Below the pieces are notes generated by a model, which saw only the letters and a list, made by a program, of their open reading frames with translations, was not told the DNA's origin and ran no database searches. The translations under genes and the position numbers were made by a program. From SZUA-430 sp040381215 (GTDB taxonomy: Bacteria > Pseudomonadota > Alphaproteobacteria > Micropepsales > Micropepsaceae): a DNA stretch of 64,000 nucleotides. This document shows positions 1-8,840 of the stretch, piece by piece. The first letter of the stretch is position 1; every line of letters begins with the position of its first letter. The stretch covers positions 8,792 to 72,791 of the forward strand of contig JBEIHO010000007.1 in assembly GCA_040381215.1 (NCBI GenBank), given 5' to 3'.

Positions 1-28
1 CGCACGCTCTCCCTTCCTGAAGCATGTC

Positions 29-412
29 TCAACGGATGCGCCTGAGCGACCGGGCCCGGTCATTGAAGCCGAACAGGTTGAAGTTCGTCTGCGACCGTTC
101 CAGCTCGATGCAATAGCCGCGATAATTCGGCTTGTCGCACAACTGCCAGATGCCGCCCTGGACCCGCACGCTCGAGGCAACGCCCGCGAAAGAATAGGCG
201 CTCAGGTCAGCGATGTCGCCATCGAAAGTGCAACTCGCCCCTTCAAACCGCACGTTCTTGTAGAGCGTGATCGTGATCCAGCGCGCGTTTCCCGCCTCCA
301 GGGGACGACAGGCCTTGCGCTGGCTATCCGACGCCAGGCTGTCACCCATCGTTCCGCCAAGCCACGCGGGGACAAGAACCAGAACCAGCAGAACCCCAAG
401 AACCCATCGCAT
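29..412 (-). CDS. Secreted beta/gamma-crystallin-like protein
   Basis: The protein has 127 residues if it starts at the ATG at 412. This start is chosen because it opens directly into a hydrophobic signal segment (about residues 2-20). The longer reading frame upstream to 628 is arginine-rich, overlaps the start of the L,D-transpeptidase gene and lacks family character. The mature part carries the pattern ITLYKNVRFEG...C...D and a second half IWQLCDKPNYRGYCIEL ending ARSLRRI, which matches the two Greek-key motifs of beta/gamma-crystallin domains. Four cysteines could form two disulfides in the periplasm. Bacterial members often bind calcium, but no specific ligand or substrate can be read here. 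It is divergent from the gene at 562. The fold call is good; the function is unknown. Confidence 0.72.
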   Translation of the reverse strand: MRWVLGVLLVLVLVPAWLGGTMGDSLASDSQRKACRPLEAGNARWITITLYKNVRFEGASCTFDGDIADLSAYSFAGVASSVRVQGGIWQLCDKPNYRGYCIELERSQTNFNLFGFNDRARSLRRIR

Positions 413-561
413 CGCGCGCCTCCAACACCACCAGCGCCACCTTACGAGGCCAGCCCCCCGCCACCCCTGCGTGGGCTCAATATTTTGTAAGGTTTTCGCC
501 ACAAGCGCGCCGTCTTTCTGGACACAATGCAAGGCCTCGCCACCAAGGGGACAGACAACCC
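413..561. other. Divergent intergenic region
   Basis: This spacer lies between the crystallin-like gene and the L,D-transpeptidase gene and should hold both promoters. I see no clear operator or hairpin in it. Confidence 0.4.
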
Positions 562-1062
562 ATGATCCGCGCGCTCGCAGCCTTTCTCCTGTCGCTGGCC
601 CTGTTCGCCGAGACGACCCTCGCCGCATCGCTTCCCGCGCCGGTGACCCGCATCGTCGTGGAAAAGCAGAAGCGCAGCATGACCGTCTACAATGGCGCCC
701 GCGCCCTCAAGACCTATCGTATCGCGCTCGGCGGCAACCCGACGGGACACAAGCAGCACGAAGGCGACTCGCGCACGCCCGAAGGCCGCTACATCATCGA
801 CGCCCGCAACCCCAAATCCAGCTTCCACCTCTCCCTGAAGATTTCCTACCCCAACCGCACCGACACCCGGAATGCCAGGCGAAAGGGCCTGTCTCCCGGC
901 GGCGCCATCATGATCCATGGCACCCCGGCGGGCCTCGCCGCGCTCGACGCGCTCGGCTTCTACAGTGATTGGACCGCCGGCTGCATCGCCGTGACGAACG
1001 CCGAGATCGAGGAACTCTACGCAGCCATACGCGTCGGCACCCCGATCATCATCCGCCCATGA
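562..1062 (+). CDS. L,D-transpeptidase family protein (YkuD domain)
   Basis: A 166-residue protein with a signal peptide (residues 1-21, ending ALA-like at TTLAAS) followed by a single YkuD domain. The catalytic signature is visible: His119 in IMIHGTP and Cys141 in TAGCIAVTN, at the usual spacing. Family members cross-link peptidoglycan through 3-3 peptide bridges or attach proteins to it in the periplasm. This small, single-domain form is of the ErfK/YbiS/YcfS type but without LysM or proline-rich parts, so the exact substrate is open. It converges on bioD and overlaps its end by 14 bases. Confidence 0.88.
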   Translation: MIRALAAFLLSLALFAETTLAASLPAPVTRIVVEKQKRSMTVYNGARALKTYRIALGGNPTGHKQHEGDSRTPEGRYIIDARNPKSSFHLSLKISYPNRTDTRNARRKGLSPGGAIMIHGTPAGLAALDALGFYSDWTAGCIAVTNAEIEELYAAIRVGTPIIIRP

Positions 1063-1711
1063 CCAGGTCAACCAGCGCATCGGGCACGCCCGCGCCGCGC
1101 GCAACGCAGAACACGGGCGCCCGCACATAGCCTTGCAGGCAAGCCTGCGTCTCAGCCAGCGGAACCGGGCCATCCTGGAACCCCGACAGCACCACGCCCG
1201 CCGGCGAAAGCCCCCGCGCCTCGAGCGCCGCAACCGCCGTCAACGTGTGGCTGATCGTGCCCAGATACCCGCCAGCCACCAGCAGAACCCGCGCCTCGAG
1301 GCCGGCAGCAAGGTCGATATTGAGGCAATCGGTACCAAGCGGGGACATGATGCCGCCGGCCCCCTCGACGAAGCCGCCCCCCTCCTGCAGCAGGGCTTCC
1401 ACGCAGAACTTCTGCACCGCCGCAAGGCGGACCTCCACGCCGGCCCGCCGTGCCGCCATGTCGGGCGACAACGGCGGCAGGAAGCGCCAGGGCGTGATGC
1501 CCGCAACCGTCTCCGCATTGACGTCAGTCCCCGCCGCAGCCAGCAGGCGCCCGCTATCGGTGCCCGCAAGGTCATCGGGCGTGAACCCGCTGAGCACCGG
1601 TTTCAGGACATTCACCCGCACGCCACGACCTCGCAACGCGCGCACAAGCGCGCACAGCACATAGGTCTTGCCAAGGTCGGTACCCGTGGCACTGACAAAC
1701 CAGGGCTTCAT
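1049..1711 (-). CDS. bioD: ATP-dependent dethiobiotin synthetase BioD
   Basis: BioD closes the ureido ring of dethiobiotin from 7,8-diaminopelargonate, CO2 and ATP in the cytoplasm. The N-terminal P-loop GTDLGKT (about residues 10-16) has Leu where most BioD proteins have Val. The motif VLKPV follows at about residue 39, and PLGTDCLNIDLA with VAGGYLGTISHTL, typical of the family, are further on. At 220 residues it has the usual length. The ATG at 1711 overlaps the bioF stop as TGATG; a GTG one codon upstream is the alternative. Transcribed after bioF, so translation is probably coupled. Confidence 0.94.
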   Translation of the reverse strand: MKPWFVSATGTDLGKTYVLCALVRALRGRGVRVNVLKPVLSGFTPDDLAGTDSGRLLAAAGTDVNAETVAGITPWRFLPPLSPDMAARRAGVEVRLAAVQKFCVEALLQEGGGFVEGAGGIMSPLGTDCLNIDLAAGLEARVLLVAGGYLGTISHTLTAVAALEARGLSPAGVVLSGFQDGPVPLAETQACLQGYVRAPVFCVARGAGVPDALVDLVMGG

Positions 1712-2838
1712 CACGCACCCTCCGGCAAGGCCTGCATCACGCGCCGGACAGCAGCCGCAAGCCTCATGACGTCATCCTCGGACTGGTTGGCGCAGAACGT
1801 GATCCGCAGCCGCGCCGTGCCCTCTGGCACGGTCGGCGGACGAATGGCGCGCACGAGGAAGCCCTCCGCGCCAAGGCGCTCCGACGCCGCAAGCGCGCGC
1901 GCCGCATCGCCCAGCATCACCGGCACGATCGGCGATGCAGGTTCAGGCAGCCCGGCCGCATCGCAGAATGACCGCGCAAGCCCGAGCGGACGGGCACACA
2001 GCGCCTTGTCCGCAGCGATGATGCCAAGCGCCGCCGTCGACGCCGCAACCACCGCCGGCGGAAGCCCCGTCGAGAACACCAGGCTGCGCGCCCGGTTGAT
2101 CAGCATGTCGATCACCGCCGCACTGCCGGCCACATACCCGCCATAGGACCCCGCCGCCTTGGAAAACGTCCCCATCTGGATGTCAGGCCGGACCCCCGCC
2201 GCATGAGCGGACCCGCGCCCCTCGCCGATCACGCCCAGGCCATGCGCATCATCCGTCATGAGCCAGGCATCATGGGACCGCGCGGCATCGGCGATGTCGC
2301 GAAGCGGCGCAAGATCGCCGTCCATGCTGAACACCCCCTCCGTCAGCACGAGGCAATGGCGGAACGATCCCCGATGCGCGGCAAGCAGCGCGCGCAAATG
2401 CGCCACATCGTTGTGCCGGAACACGAATACCGCCGCACCCGAGAGCCGGGCACCCGACATCATGCAGGCATGCGAAAGTGCGTCGGCAACGATCATGTCC
2501 CCGCTGCCCGCCAGCGCGGGGATCGTGCCGATATTGGCGAGATATCCCGATCCGAAGACCAGGCTCGCCTCGGTGCCTTTCAGCTCCGCGACCGCCGCCT
2601 CGCAATCCCCATGCAGCCTGTGGTTTCCCGTCACCAGCCTCGACGCGCCGGCACCGGTGCCATGGGCAAGCAGCGCCGCGCGCGCCGCCGCCCCCACCCG
2701 CGCGTCCTGCGACAGGCCGAGATAGTCATTGGAACAGAAGTTCAGGCCGCCACTCGCCGGATCCGGCAATTGGCGCAAAAGCGAGCGCGTGGACGCAATC
2801 GCCAGCTTTTCGGCAGCAAACGCGTCGAGACTAACCAT
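1711..2838 (-). CDS. bioF: 8-amino-7-oxononanoate synthase BioF
   Basis: A PLP enzyme of the alpha-oxoamine synthase family that condenses pimeloyl-ACP (or -CoA) with alanine, the first dedicated step of biotin ring assembly. The 375 residues carry FCSNDYLGL near residue 34, the DDAHGLGV motif with the cofactor-binding aspartate near 197, and the PLP lysine Lys227 in GTFSKAAGSYGG. The length is normal for BioF and shorter than HemA or serine palmitoyltransferase, and the adjacent bioD supports the call. Divergent from bioB. No bioC or bioH is in the window, so how the pimeloyl thioester is made cannot be told here. Confidence 0.94.
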   Translation of the reverse strand: MVSLDAFAAEKLAIASTRSLLRQLPDPASGGLNFCSNDYLGLSQDARVGAAARAALLAHGTGAGASRLVTGNHRLHGDCEAAVAELKGTEASLVFGSGYLANIGTIPALAGSGDMIVADALSHACMMSGARLSGAAVFVFRHNDVAHLRALLAAHRGSFRHCLVLTEGVFSMDGDLAPLRDIADAARSHDAWLMTDDAHGLGVIGEGRGSAHAAGVRPDIQMGTFSKAAGSYGGYVAGSAAVIDMLINRARSLVFSTGLPPAVVAASTAALGIIAADKALCARPLGLARSFCDAAGLPEPASPIVPVMLGDAARALAASERLGAEGFLVRAIRPPTVPEGTARLRITFCANQSEDDVMRLAAAVRRVMQALPEGA

Positions 2839-2868
2839 GGGCGGGAGGTTTTGCAGTCATGGGGTTCC

Positions 2869-2896
2869 TTGACCCGGAACGGATGGTGCTTATTGT
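2869..2896 (+). promoter_or_regulatory. Candidate promoter of bioB-bioA
   Basis: TTGACC at 2869-2874 and TATTGT at 2891-2896 are separated by 16 bases and lie 34 bases upstream of the bioB ATG. This resembles a sigma-70 promoter. It sits in the 91-base gap between divergent bioF and bioB, where a biotin regulator could act on both directions. I found no BioR box (TTATCTATAA type) there. Confidence 0.45.
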
Positions 2897-2929
2897 GCGG
2901 GATCACATCTGAACCAGGCACCATCGTCA

Positions 2930-3928
2930 ATGACAACAGCCGCCATCAGCACAGCGTCACGCCCGTCATCATCCGCCCCCCAATCCACGGCCCCGCGCTG
3001 GACTTTCGAAGCCGCCAAGGCGCTCTTCGAGATGCCGTTCAGTGATCTCATCTTCCGCGCCCAGACGGCCCACCGCCAGCACTTCGATCCGAACGAAGTC
3101 CAGATGTCGACCTTGCTGTCGATCAAGACAGGCGGCTGCGCCGAGAACTGCGGCTACTGCAGCCAGTCCGCCCATTTCGAGACCGGCCTCAAGGCCTCAA
3201 AGCTCATGGCGCTGGAAGAAGTCCGCACCGCCGCCGCCCGCGCCAAGCAAGGCGGCGCAACGCGCTTCTGCATGGGCGCCGCATGGCGCGAGCCCAAGGA
3301 CCGCGACATCGATACGCTTTGCGAGATGGTCCACGAGGTCAAGGCCCTCGGCATGGAAACCTGCATGACCCTCGGCATGCTCACGAAATCCCAGGCCGAG
3401 CGCCTGGCAGGCGCCGGCCTCGATTACTACAACCACAACATCGATACCGGCCCGCAGTACTACGAGAAGGTCGTCACGACGCGCACGCTCGCCGATCGCC
3501 TCGACACCCTCCAGAACGTCCGCGAGGCGGGAATGAATGTCTGCTGCGGCGGCATCGTCGGCATGGGCGAGGAGCGGGATGACCGCATCGGCATGCTCCT
3601 TGAACTCGCCAACATGCCTACGCCGCCCGAGTCCGTTCCCATCAACGCACTGGTTCCCATCCGTGGCACGCCGCTCGGCAATTCGCATGCCCTCGAAGGG
3701 ATCGAGTTCGTCCGGACGATTGCCGCCGCCCGCGTCATGATGCCGACCTCGATGGTGCGCCTCTCGGCAGGCCGCGAAACCATGAGCGAGGAACTCCAGT
3801 CGCTCTGCTTCCTGGCTGGCGCCAACTCGATCTTCATCGGCGACCGCTTGCTCACGACCGCCAATCCCGCCAAGGAACGCGACGACCGCCTGTGGGCGAA
3901 GCTCGGCATCCGCGCGATGCCGGCGTGA
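2930..3928 (+). CDS. bioB: Biotin synthase BioB
   Basis: A radical SAM enzyme that inserts sulfur into dethiobiotin. The radical SAM cluster motif CAENCGYC gives Cys70, Cys74 and Cys77. YYNHNIDTGPQYYEKV and the conserved CCGGIVGMGE stretch of the second [2Fe-2S] site follow, and the C-terminal GANSIFIGDRLLT segment is typical of the family. It has 332 residues, normal length, with an N-terminal alanine/serine-rich extension of about 20 residues. Its TGA overlaps the likely GTG start of bioA (GTGA at 3925-3928). Confidence 0.97.
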   Translation: MTTAAISTASRPSSSAPQSTAPRWTFEAAKALFEMPFSDLIFRAQTAHRQHFDPNEVQMSTLLSIKTGGCAENCGYCSQSAHFETGLKASKLMALEEVRTAAARAKQGGATRFCMGAAWREPKDRDIDTLCEMVHEVKALGMETCMTLGMLTKSQAERLAGAGLDYYNHNIDTGPQYYEKVVTTRTLADRLDTLQNVREAGMNVCCGGIVGMGEERDDRIGMLLELANMPTPPESVPINALVPIRGTPLGNSHALEGIEFVRTIAAARVMMPTSMVRLSAGRETMSEELQSLCFLAGANSIFIGDRLLTTANPAKERDDRLWAKLGIRAMPA

Positions 3929-5184
3929 CCACACCGGACTGGCTGACGCAAGGCTGGCATCACATCTGGCTGCCTTACGCGCAGATGAAGACGGCCCCCC
4001 TGCCCCTGCCGGTCACCGGCGCCAGCGGCAGCCGCATCCATCTGGCCGACGGCCGCCAACTTATCGACGGCGTTGCCTCCTGGTGGACCGTGGCCCATGG
4101 CTATGGCCACCCCCACATGCTCGAGCGCATGCGCGACCAGTTGATGCGCCTGCCCCACGTGATGCTGGGAGGCCTCGCCCACGAACAGGCCTACACGCTG
4201 GCGACCAGGCTCTCGCGACTGCTCCCGCCAGGACTAGATCGCACGTTCTTCACCGACTCAGGCTCGGTCGCCGTCGAGGTCGCCCTGAAGATGGCCATCC
4301 AGGCCTGGGTCAACCGGGGAGAACCCGCGCGTCGCAGGATCGTGCATTTCCGGGGCAGCTATCACGGGGACACTTTCGCCACCATGGCCCTGTGCGACCC
4401 TGACGAGGGCATGCACCACCTGTTCGCCGGCATGCTGCCTGAAAACCTCATGGCGGAATTGCCGACGACGCCCGAAACGACAGCGCGCCTCGAGGAAGTC
4501 CTCTCACGCCCCGACGTGGCAGCCGTCATCGTCGAACCACGGGTCCAGGGCGCAGGAGGAATGCTGTTCCACGCGCCGGAGACCCTGCGGGCCATCGCCG
4601 ACAGTGCACGCCGCCACGGCGTCTTTCTGATCCTTGACGAGATCTTCACCGGCTTCGCGCGCACGGGTGCGATGTTTGCCATGGACGCCGCAGGCGTGGT
4701 CCCCGACATCGTGTGCCTGGGAAAGGCGCTGACGGGCGGCACGCTGCCGCTCGCCGCCACGGTCGCGCAGCGCCACGTCTTCGATGCATTTCTTGACGAC
4801 GATCCGGGCCGGGCGCTCATGCACGGCCCGACCTACATGGGCAACGCCCTCGCCTGCGCCGCAGCCAATGCCTCGCTCGACCTGTTCGAGAGCGAGCCCC
4901 GCGTCGCCCAGGCGATCGCGATCGGCCGCTATCTGGAGAACGCGCTCGAGCCCTTGCGGCAGGTGACCGGTGTCGTCGACGTACGGGTCATGGGCGCGAT
5001 CGGCGTGGTGCAACTCGAGCACCTCGACCGCATGGCCTTGCGCCAGGCCTTCATTGAGCGTGGCGTCTGGATCCGCCCCTTCGGGAACATCGTCTACACC
5101 ACGCCACCCCTGACGATCGACGACACCGATCTCGCGATGCTCGCCGACGCCATGACAGGGGTTGTGCGTGAAAGCGCCCGCTAG
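3925..5184 (+). CDS. bioA: Adenosylmethionine-8-amino-7-oxononanoate aminotransferase BioA
   Basis: A class III PLP aminotransferase that makes 7,8-diaminopelargonate using SAM as amino donor. The start is placed at GTG 3925, which overlaps the bioB stop as GTGA and gives 419 residues beginning MTTPDWLTQGWHHIWLPYAQM. A GTG at 3892 lies inside bioB and would only add unlikely residues. Features include the N-terminal HIWLPYAQM, the DEIFTGFARTG cofactor-binding motif, the PLP lysine Lys267 in CLGKALTGG, and HGPTYMGNALACAAANASL. The stop TAG shares the palindrome CTAG (5181-5184) with the stop of convergent sdhB. Confidence 0.95.
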   Translation: MTTPDWLTQGWHHIWLPYAQMKTAPLPLPVTGASGSRIHLADGRQLIDGVASWWTVAHGYGHPHMLERMRDQLMRLPHVMLGGLAHEQAYTLATRLSRLLPPGLDRTFFTDSGSVAVEVALKMAIQAWVNRGEPARRRIVHFRGSYHGDTFATMALCDPDEGMHHLFAGMLPENLMAELPTTPETTARLEEVLSRPDVAAVIVEPRVQGAGGMLFHAPETLRAIADSARRHGVFLILDEIFTGFARTGAMFAMDAAGVVPDIVCLGKALTGGTLPLAATVAQRHVFDAFLDDDPGRALMHGPTYMGNALACAAANASLDLFESEPRVAQAIAIGRYLENALEPLRQVTGVVDVRVMGAIGVVQLEHLDRMALRQAFIERGVWIRPFGNIVYTTPPLTIDDTDLAMLADAMTGVVRESAR

Positions 5185-5960
5185 ACCGAGCGCTTCACCA
5201 TCATCTGCTTGATCTCGCTGATGGCCTCGGCCGGGTTCAGCCCCTTGGGACACACCGAGGCACAATTCATGATCGTGTGGCAGCGATAGAGGCGGAACGG
5301 ATCCTCGAGATTGTCGAGCCGCTCGCCCGTCGCTTCATCGCGTGAATCCGCAAGCCAGCGATAGGCCTGCAGCAGCACGGCCGGACCAAGATACCGCTCC
5401 TGGTTCCACCAATAGCTCGGGCACGAGGTCGAGCAGCACGCACAAAGGATGCACTCGTACAGCCCATCAAGCTTCTGGCGATCTTCCGGCGACTGCTTCC
5501 ATTCCTTCTCGGGCGCCGGCGTCGTCGTATGAAGCCACGGCTCGATCGACGCGTACTGCGCATAGAAATGCGACATGTCCGGAACCAGGTCCTTGATCAC
5601 ATTCATGCTGGGCAGCGGATAGATCGCGATCGTGCCCTTGGCGTCATCCATGGACTTCGTGCACGCAAGCGTGTTGGAGCCGTCGATGTTCATCGCGCAG
5701 CTGCCGCACACGCCCTCTCGGCACGAGCGACGGAAGGTCAAGGTCGGATCGATCTCGTTCTTGATCTTGAGCAGCGCATCCAGAACCATCGGCCCGCAGC
5801 TGTCGAGATCCACTTCGTACGTATCGAGGCGCGGGTTCTGGCCGTCTTCCGGATCCCAGCGATAGACCTTCACGGTCTGGGTACGCTTGGCCCCCGCCGG
5901 CGCAGGCCACGTCTTGCCGGGAAGAACCTTGCTGTTTTGCGGAAGGGTGAATTTTGCCAT
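5181..5960 (-). CDS. sdhB: Succinate dehydrogenase iron-sulfur subunit SdhB
   Basis: The electron-transfer subunit of complex II, on the cytoplasmic face of the inner membrane. The three clusters can be read in order: [2Fe-2S] in CREGVCGSCAMNIDGSNTLAC, [4Fe-4S] in CILCACCSTSCPSYWWN, and [3Fe-4S] in CHTIMNCASVCPKGLNP. The 259 residues match the normal length. Unlike the usual sdhCDAB operon, sdhB lies about 3.7 kb away from sdhA with two unrelated genes between, one of them on the other strand, so it must have its own promoter between 5961 and 6085. Confidence 0.97.
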   Translation of the reverse strand: MAKFTLPQNSKVLPGKTWPAPAGAKRTQTVKVYRWDPEDGQNPRLDTYEVDLDSCGPMVLDALLKIKNEIDPTLTFRRSCREGVCGSCAMNIDGSNTLACTKSMDDAKGTIAIYPLPSMNVIKDLVPDMSHFYAQYASIEPWLHTTTPAPEKEWKQSPEDRQKLDGLYECILCACCSTSCPSYWWNQERYLGPAVLLQAYRWLADSRDEATGERLDNLEDPFRLYRCHTIMNCASVCPKGLNPAEAISEIKQMMVKRSV

Positions 5961-6085
5961 GGCAGTGACCGGCCCCGATTGATGACGACTCTACCAGTAT
6001 TTAGTGTCTCGGCCATGTCACGTCCACCGGGTACACAAGTGCGCAATGACGCATTAAGGTGGCAGCCGATCGGGGGATCAAGAAC

Positions 6086-8827
6086 ATGCGAATTGGGGCG
6101 GTCCTGCTGCTGGCCCTGGCAGCTTTCGTTGCGTCATCTTGCGATTCCGGCAATAGCGGCCGGCCTGCGACCAAAGCCGGCGCCCAGCCGCGCCCGACAG
6201 CGACCCAGAACAGCACACCAAAGCCCACCAAGGCCGACGCAGACATTCCCCTAGGGCAACTGCCCCCCAACGTCGAACCCGTCCATTATCGCATCGATCT
6301 GACCATTAACCCCGACCAGTTGCGCTATGAGGGCCAGGTCGAGATCGAAGTCGACCTCAAGGCGCCCCGCCGCGAGATTTACCTCCACGGCAAGGACCTC
6401 GGCGTCGGCCGCATCCAGGCACGCGCGCCCGGACGACCGGACGTCGCCGGCACCTACACCCAGCTTGACCCCAGCGGCGTCGCCCGCATCGCCTTCGACC
6501 AGCAACTGCCGGCCGGCCGGGTAAAGCTCTTGCTGCCATTCTCGGCGGCCTTCGAAACCCAGCCCGACGCGCTCACGTCGCAAGGGGAAAGCGGCATCCG
6601 TTATGTCTGGACCCAGTTCCAGGAGATATCCGCCAGGCGCGCCTTCCCCTGCTTCGACGAACCCCGCTTCAAGACACCCTTCGACATCTCCATCACGCAC
6701 ATCGCCCGCCACGCCGCCATCTCCAACACCTTGCCCCTGTCAGAGGAAAAAGTGGCCGAAGGCGTGACGCGCACGACCTTCGCGACGACGGCACCGCTCC
6801 CCACCTATCTCGTTGCCATCGCAGTCGGACCCTATGACCTCGCCACGGGTCCGGCGGTAGCACCATCGAAGATCCGCCCGAACCCCCTGCCCGTCCGCGC
6901 CGCAACCGTCAGGGGCAAGAGCGTCACGGCGCAGTTTGCCCTGAAGGAAACCCCGCGCCTCGTGACGGCTCTAGAGGACTATTTCGCAGCCCCCTTCCCC
7001 TATCCCAAGCTTGACCTGATCGCCCCGCCGAACTTCCTCGCCGGCGGCATGGAAAACGCAGGCGCCATCACCTACACCGAGCGCGGCCTCCTGCTCGGCG
7101 ACCAGCCGGCGATCGCACAGCGGCGCTATTTCAAGCTCCTGCATGCCCACGAGGTGGCACACCAGTGGTTTGGCGATCTCGTGACACCGCGCTGGTGGAA
7201 TGACATCTGGCTGAACGAGGCCTTTGCCTCCTGGTTGGGAAACCGCATATCGGCCGAGCTCTGGGCGGATGACGAGATCGGGCGGGAAACCGTACGCGAG
7301 GCGCTCGATGTCATGGACGAGGACTCGCTCTCGACCGCGCGCGCCATCCGTCAGCCCATCCTCACCAATGACGACATCTTCAACGCCTTTGATGGCCTCA
7401 CCTATGACAAGGGTGCCGCCATCCTCCAGATGTTCGAGCAGTATCTCGGGCCGGACACCTTCCGCGAAGGCGTGCGCCTGCACATGCGCAACTTCGCCCA
7501 CGCCACCGCCGACACCAGCGATTTCTTCGCCTCGCTCGCCGCCGCCTCAAGGAAGCCCGAGATCATCGGGGCGATGGAGACATTCCTGAACCAGCCCGGC
7601 CTGCCGCTGGTGTCGATGGAAACCACATGCAGCGGCAAGGACCTCAACGTCACGATCCGCCAGTCCCCCTATGGCGCGGCATCAGCGCAAGACCCGCGCA
7701 CCTGGTCGGTCCCGGTATGCATGCGCGAACTGGGCAAGGGCCGTGCGCTGCCCTGCACGATGCTGGGCAGCGAACCGCGGACATTCAAGGTCCGCGATCT
7801 CTGCAACGTCGCCCTGATGCCGAACCGCGACGCATCGGGCTACTACCGCTTCACGATGCCGGCCACGACATGGTCGCAACTCGCGGCGTCCGCCTCGGCC
7901 TTGAACCCGGCAGAGCATCTGGCATTCCTCCACGCCTTGCGCTCCTCATACCGGGCCGGGACCGCAGAGGCCTCGACCTACGTGTCCGCACTGCGCGAGG
8001 CCGTCAACACCGGCGAATGGGACGTCATCGAACTCGCCACCAGCCTGCTGCGCGAGATCCGCAACGACCTGGTCGATCCGACCCGGCGTGACGCTTTCGA
8101 TGCCAGCCTGAACACCTGGTTCGAACCATCCTTCGGTCGCCTCGCACCGCCATCCGGCAAGGAAAAGCCCGCCCAGGCCCTGGCACGCAGCGCGCACGCG
8201 ACCCTGGCCGTTACCGTCTCCCGTCAGCCCCGGGCGCTGGAAACCCTGTCGCCGATGGGCCTCGCGTTCCTCGAAACGATCGCCAGTGGCAAAGCCGCTG
8301 CGCGTCACGAGATGATCCCGCCCGCCCTTGTGGCAGCACTCTCGACCGGTGGCAGCGACACAGCCATGAAGGCGATCGCGGCGGTACGCGCGACGCGCGA
8401 GGCCGAACATCGAAACATGATCATCCGCGCCATGGCCGCAGCCCGCGACCCCAAGGCGATTGCAACCCTCCAGGCCTTTGTCCTGTCAGGCGAAGTGCGG
8501 GTGCGGGAAGTATTCGCCTACATGCGCGAAGCCTTCGCCGGCGGCGAAAGCCGGGACATCGCCTGGAACTGGCTGCGCCGCGACTACCAGCGCGTGGTCA
8601 GCGTCACGGGAGAAGGCAGCCGCTCCCGCCTCATCAGCCTTCCGTCCAGCCTGTGTTCGAAAGCCCATGAAGACGACATTCGTCGCTTCTTCGCACCCAT
8701 GATCAAGGACATCGCCGGCGCACCACGCACGCTCGCCAACACGCTGGAGAGTGTTGCCCGCTGCACCACCTGGCGCCAGGAGGCATCTGCCAGCATCACC
8801 GACGCAGTGACCAGGCAGGCGCGCTGA
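6086..8827 (+). CDS. M1 family metallo-aminopeptidase, predicted lipoprotein
   Basis: A 913-residue zinc aminopeptidase that removes N-terminal amino acids from peptides. The start at ATG 6086 is preferred over GTG 6059 because it opens into a lipoprotein signal peptide with lipobox VASSC and a following Asp (CDSG). A low-complexity Ala/Thr/Pro linker follows. The exopeptidase motif GGMENAG is at 320-326 (a variant of GAMEN). The zinc site HEVAH is at 355-359, with the third ligand Glu378 exactly 18 residues later in WLNEAF. The C-terminal helical ERAP1-like domain is complete. The envelope location follows from the lipobox. It interrupts the sdh genes and converges on the SDR gene with 6 bases between the stops. 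Confidence 0.9.
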   Translation: MRIGAVLLLALAAFVASSCDSGNSGRPATKAGAQPRPTATQNSTPKPTKADADIPLGQLPPNVEPVHYRIDLTINPDQLRYEGQVEIEVDLKAPRREIYLHGKDLGVGRIQARAPGRPDVAGTYTQLDPSGVARIAFDQQLPAGRVKLLLPFSAAFETQPDALTSQGESGIRYVWTQFQEISARRAFPCFDEPRFKTPFDISITHIARHAAISNTLPLSEEKVAEGVTRTTFATTAPLPTYLVAIAVGPYDLATGPAVAPSKIRPNPLPVRAATVRGKSVTAQFALKETPRLVTALEDYFAAPFPYPKLDLIAPPNFLAGGMENAGAITYTERGLLLGDQPAIAQRRYFKLLHAHEVAHQWFGDLVTPRWWNDIWLNEAFASWLGNRISAELWADDEIGRETVREALDVMDEDSLSTARAIRQPILTNDDIFNAFDGLTYDKGAAILQMFEQYLGPDTFREGVRLHMRNFAHATADTSDFFASLAAASRKPEIIGAMETFLNQPGLPLVSMETTCSGKDLNVTIRQSPYGAASAQDPRTWSVPVCMRELGKGRALPCTMLGSEPRTFKVRDLCNVALMPNRDASGYYRFTMPATTWSQLAASASALNPAEHLAFLHALRSSYRAGTAEASTYVSALREAVNTGEWDVIELATSLLREIRNDLVDPTRRDAFDASLNTWFEPSFGRLAPPSGKEKPAQALARSAHATLAVTVSRQPRALETLSPMGLAFLETIASGKAAARHEMIPPALVAALSTGGSDTAMKAIAAVRATREAEHRNMIIRAMAAARDPKAIATLQAFVLSGEVRVREVFAYMREAFAGGESRDIAWNWLRRDYQRVVSVTGEGSRSRLISLPSSLCSKAHEDDIRRFFAPMIKDIAGAPRTLANTLESVARCTTWRQEASASITDAVTRQAR

Positions 8828-8840
8828 CGGCGATCAGCGC
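8821..8840. terminator. Inverted repeat spanning two convergent stop codons
   Basis: GCGCTGA (8821-8827), a 6-base loop, and TCAGCGC (8834-8840) form a perfect 7-bp stem that contains the TGA of the M1 gene and the TGA of the convergent SDR gene. A second GC-rich inverted repeat (GGCCCC...GGGGCC) follows on the plus strand. No T-run is present, so termination is uncertain. Confidence 0.35.

Noticed and set aside
2839..2929. A BioR operator in the bioF-bioB gap
   Set aside because: No TTATCTATAA-like palindrome is present.
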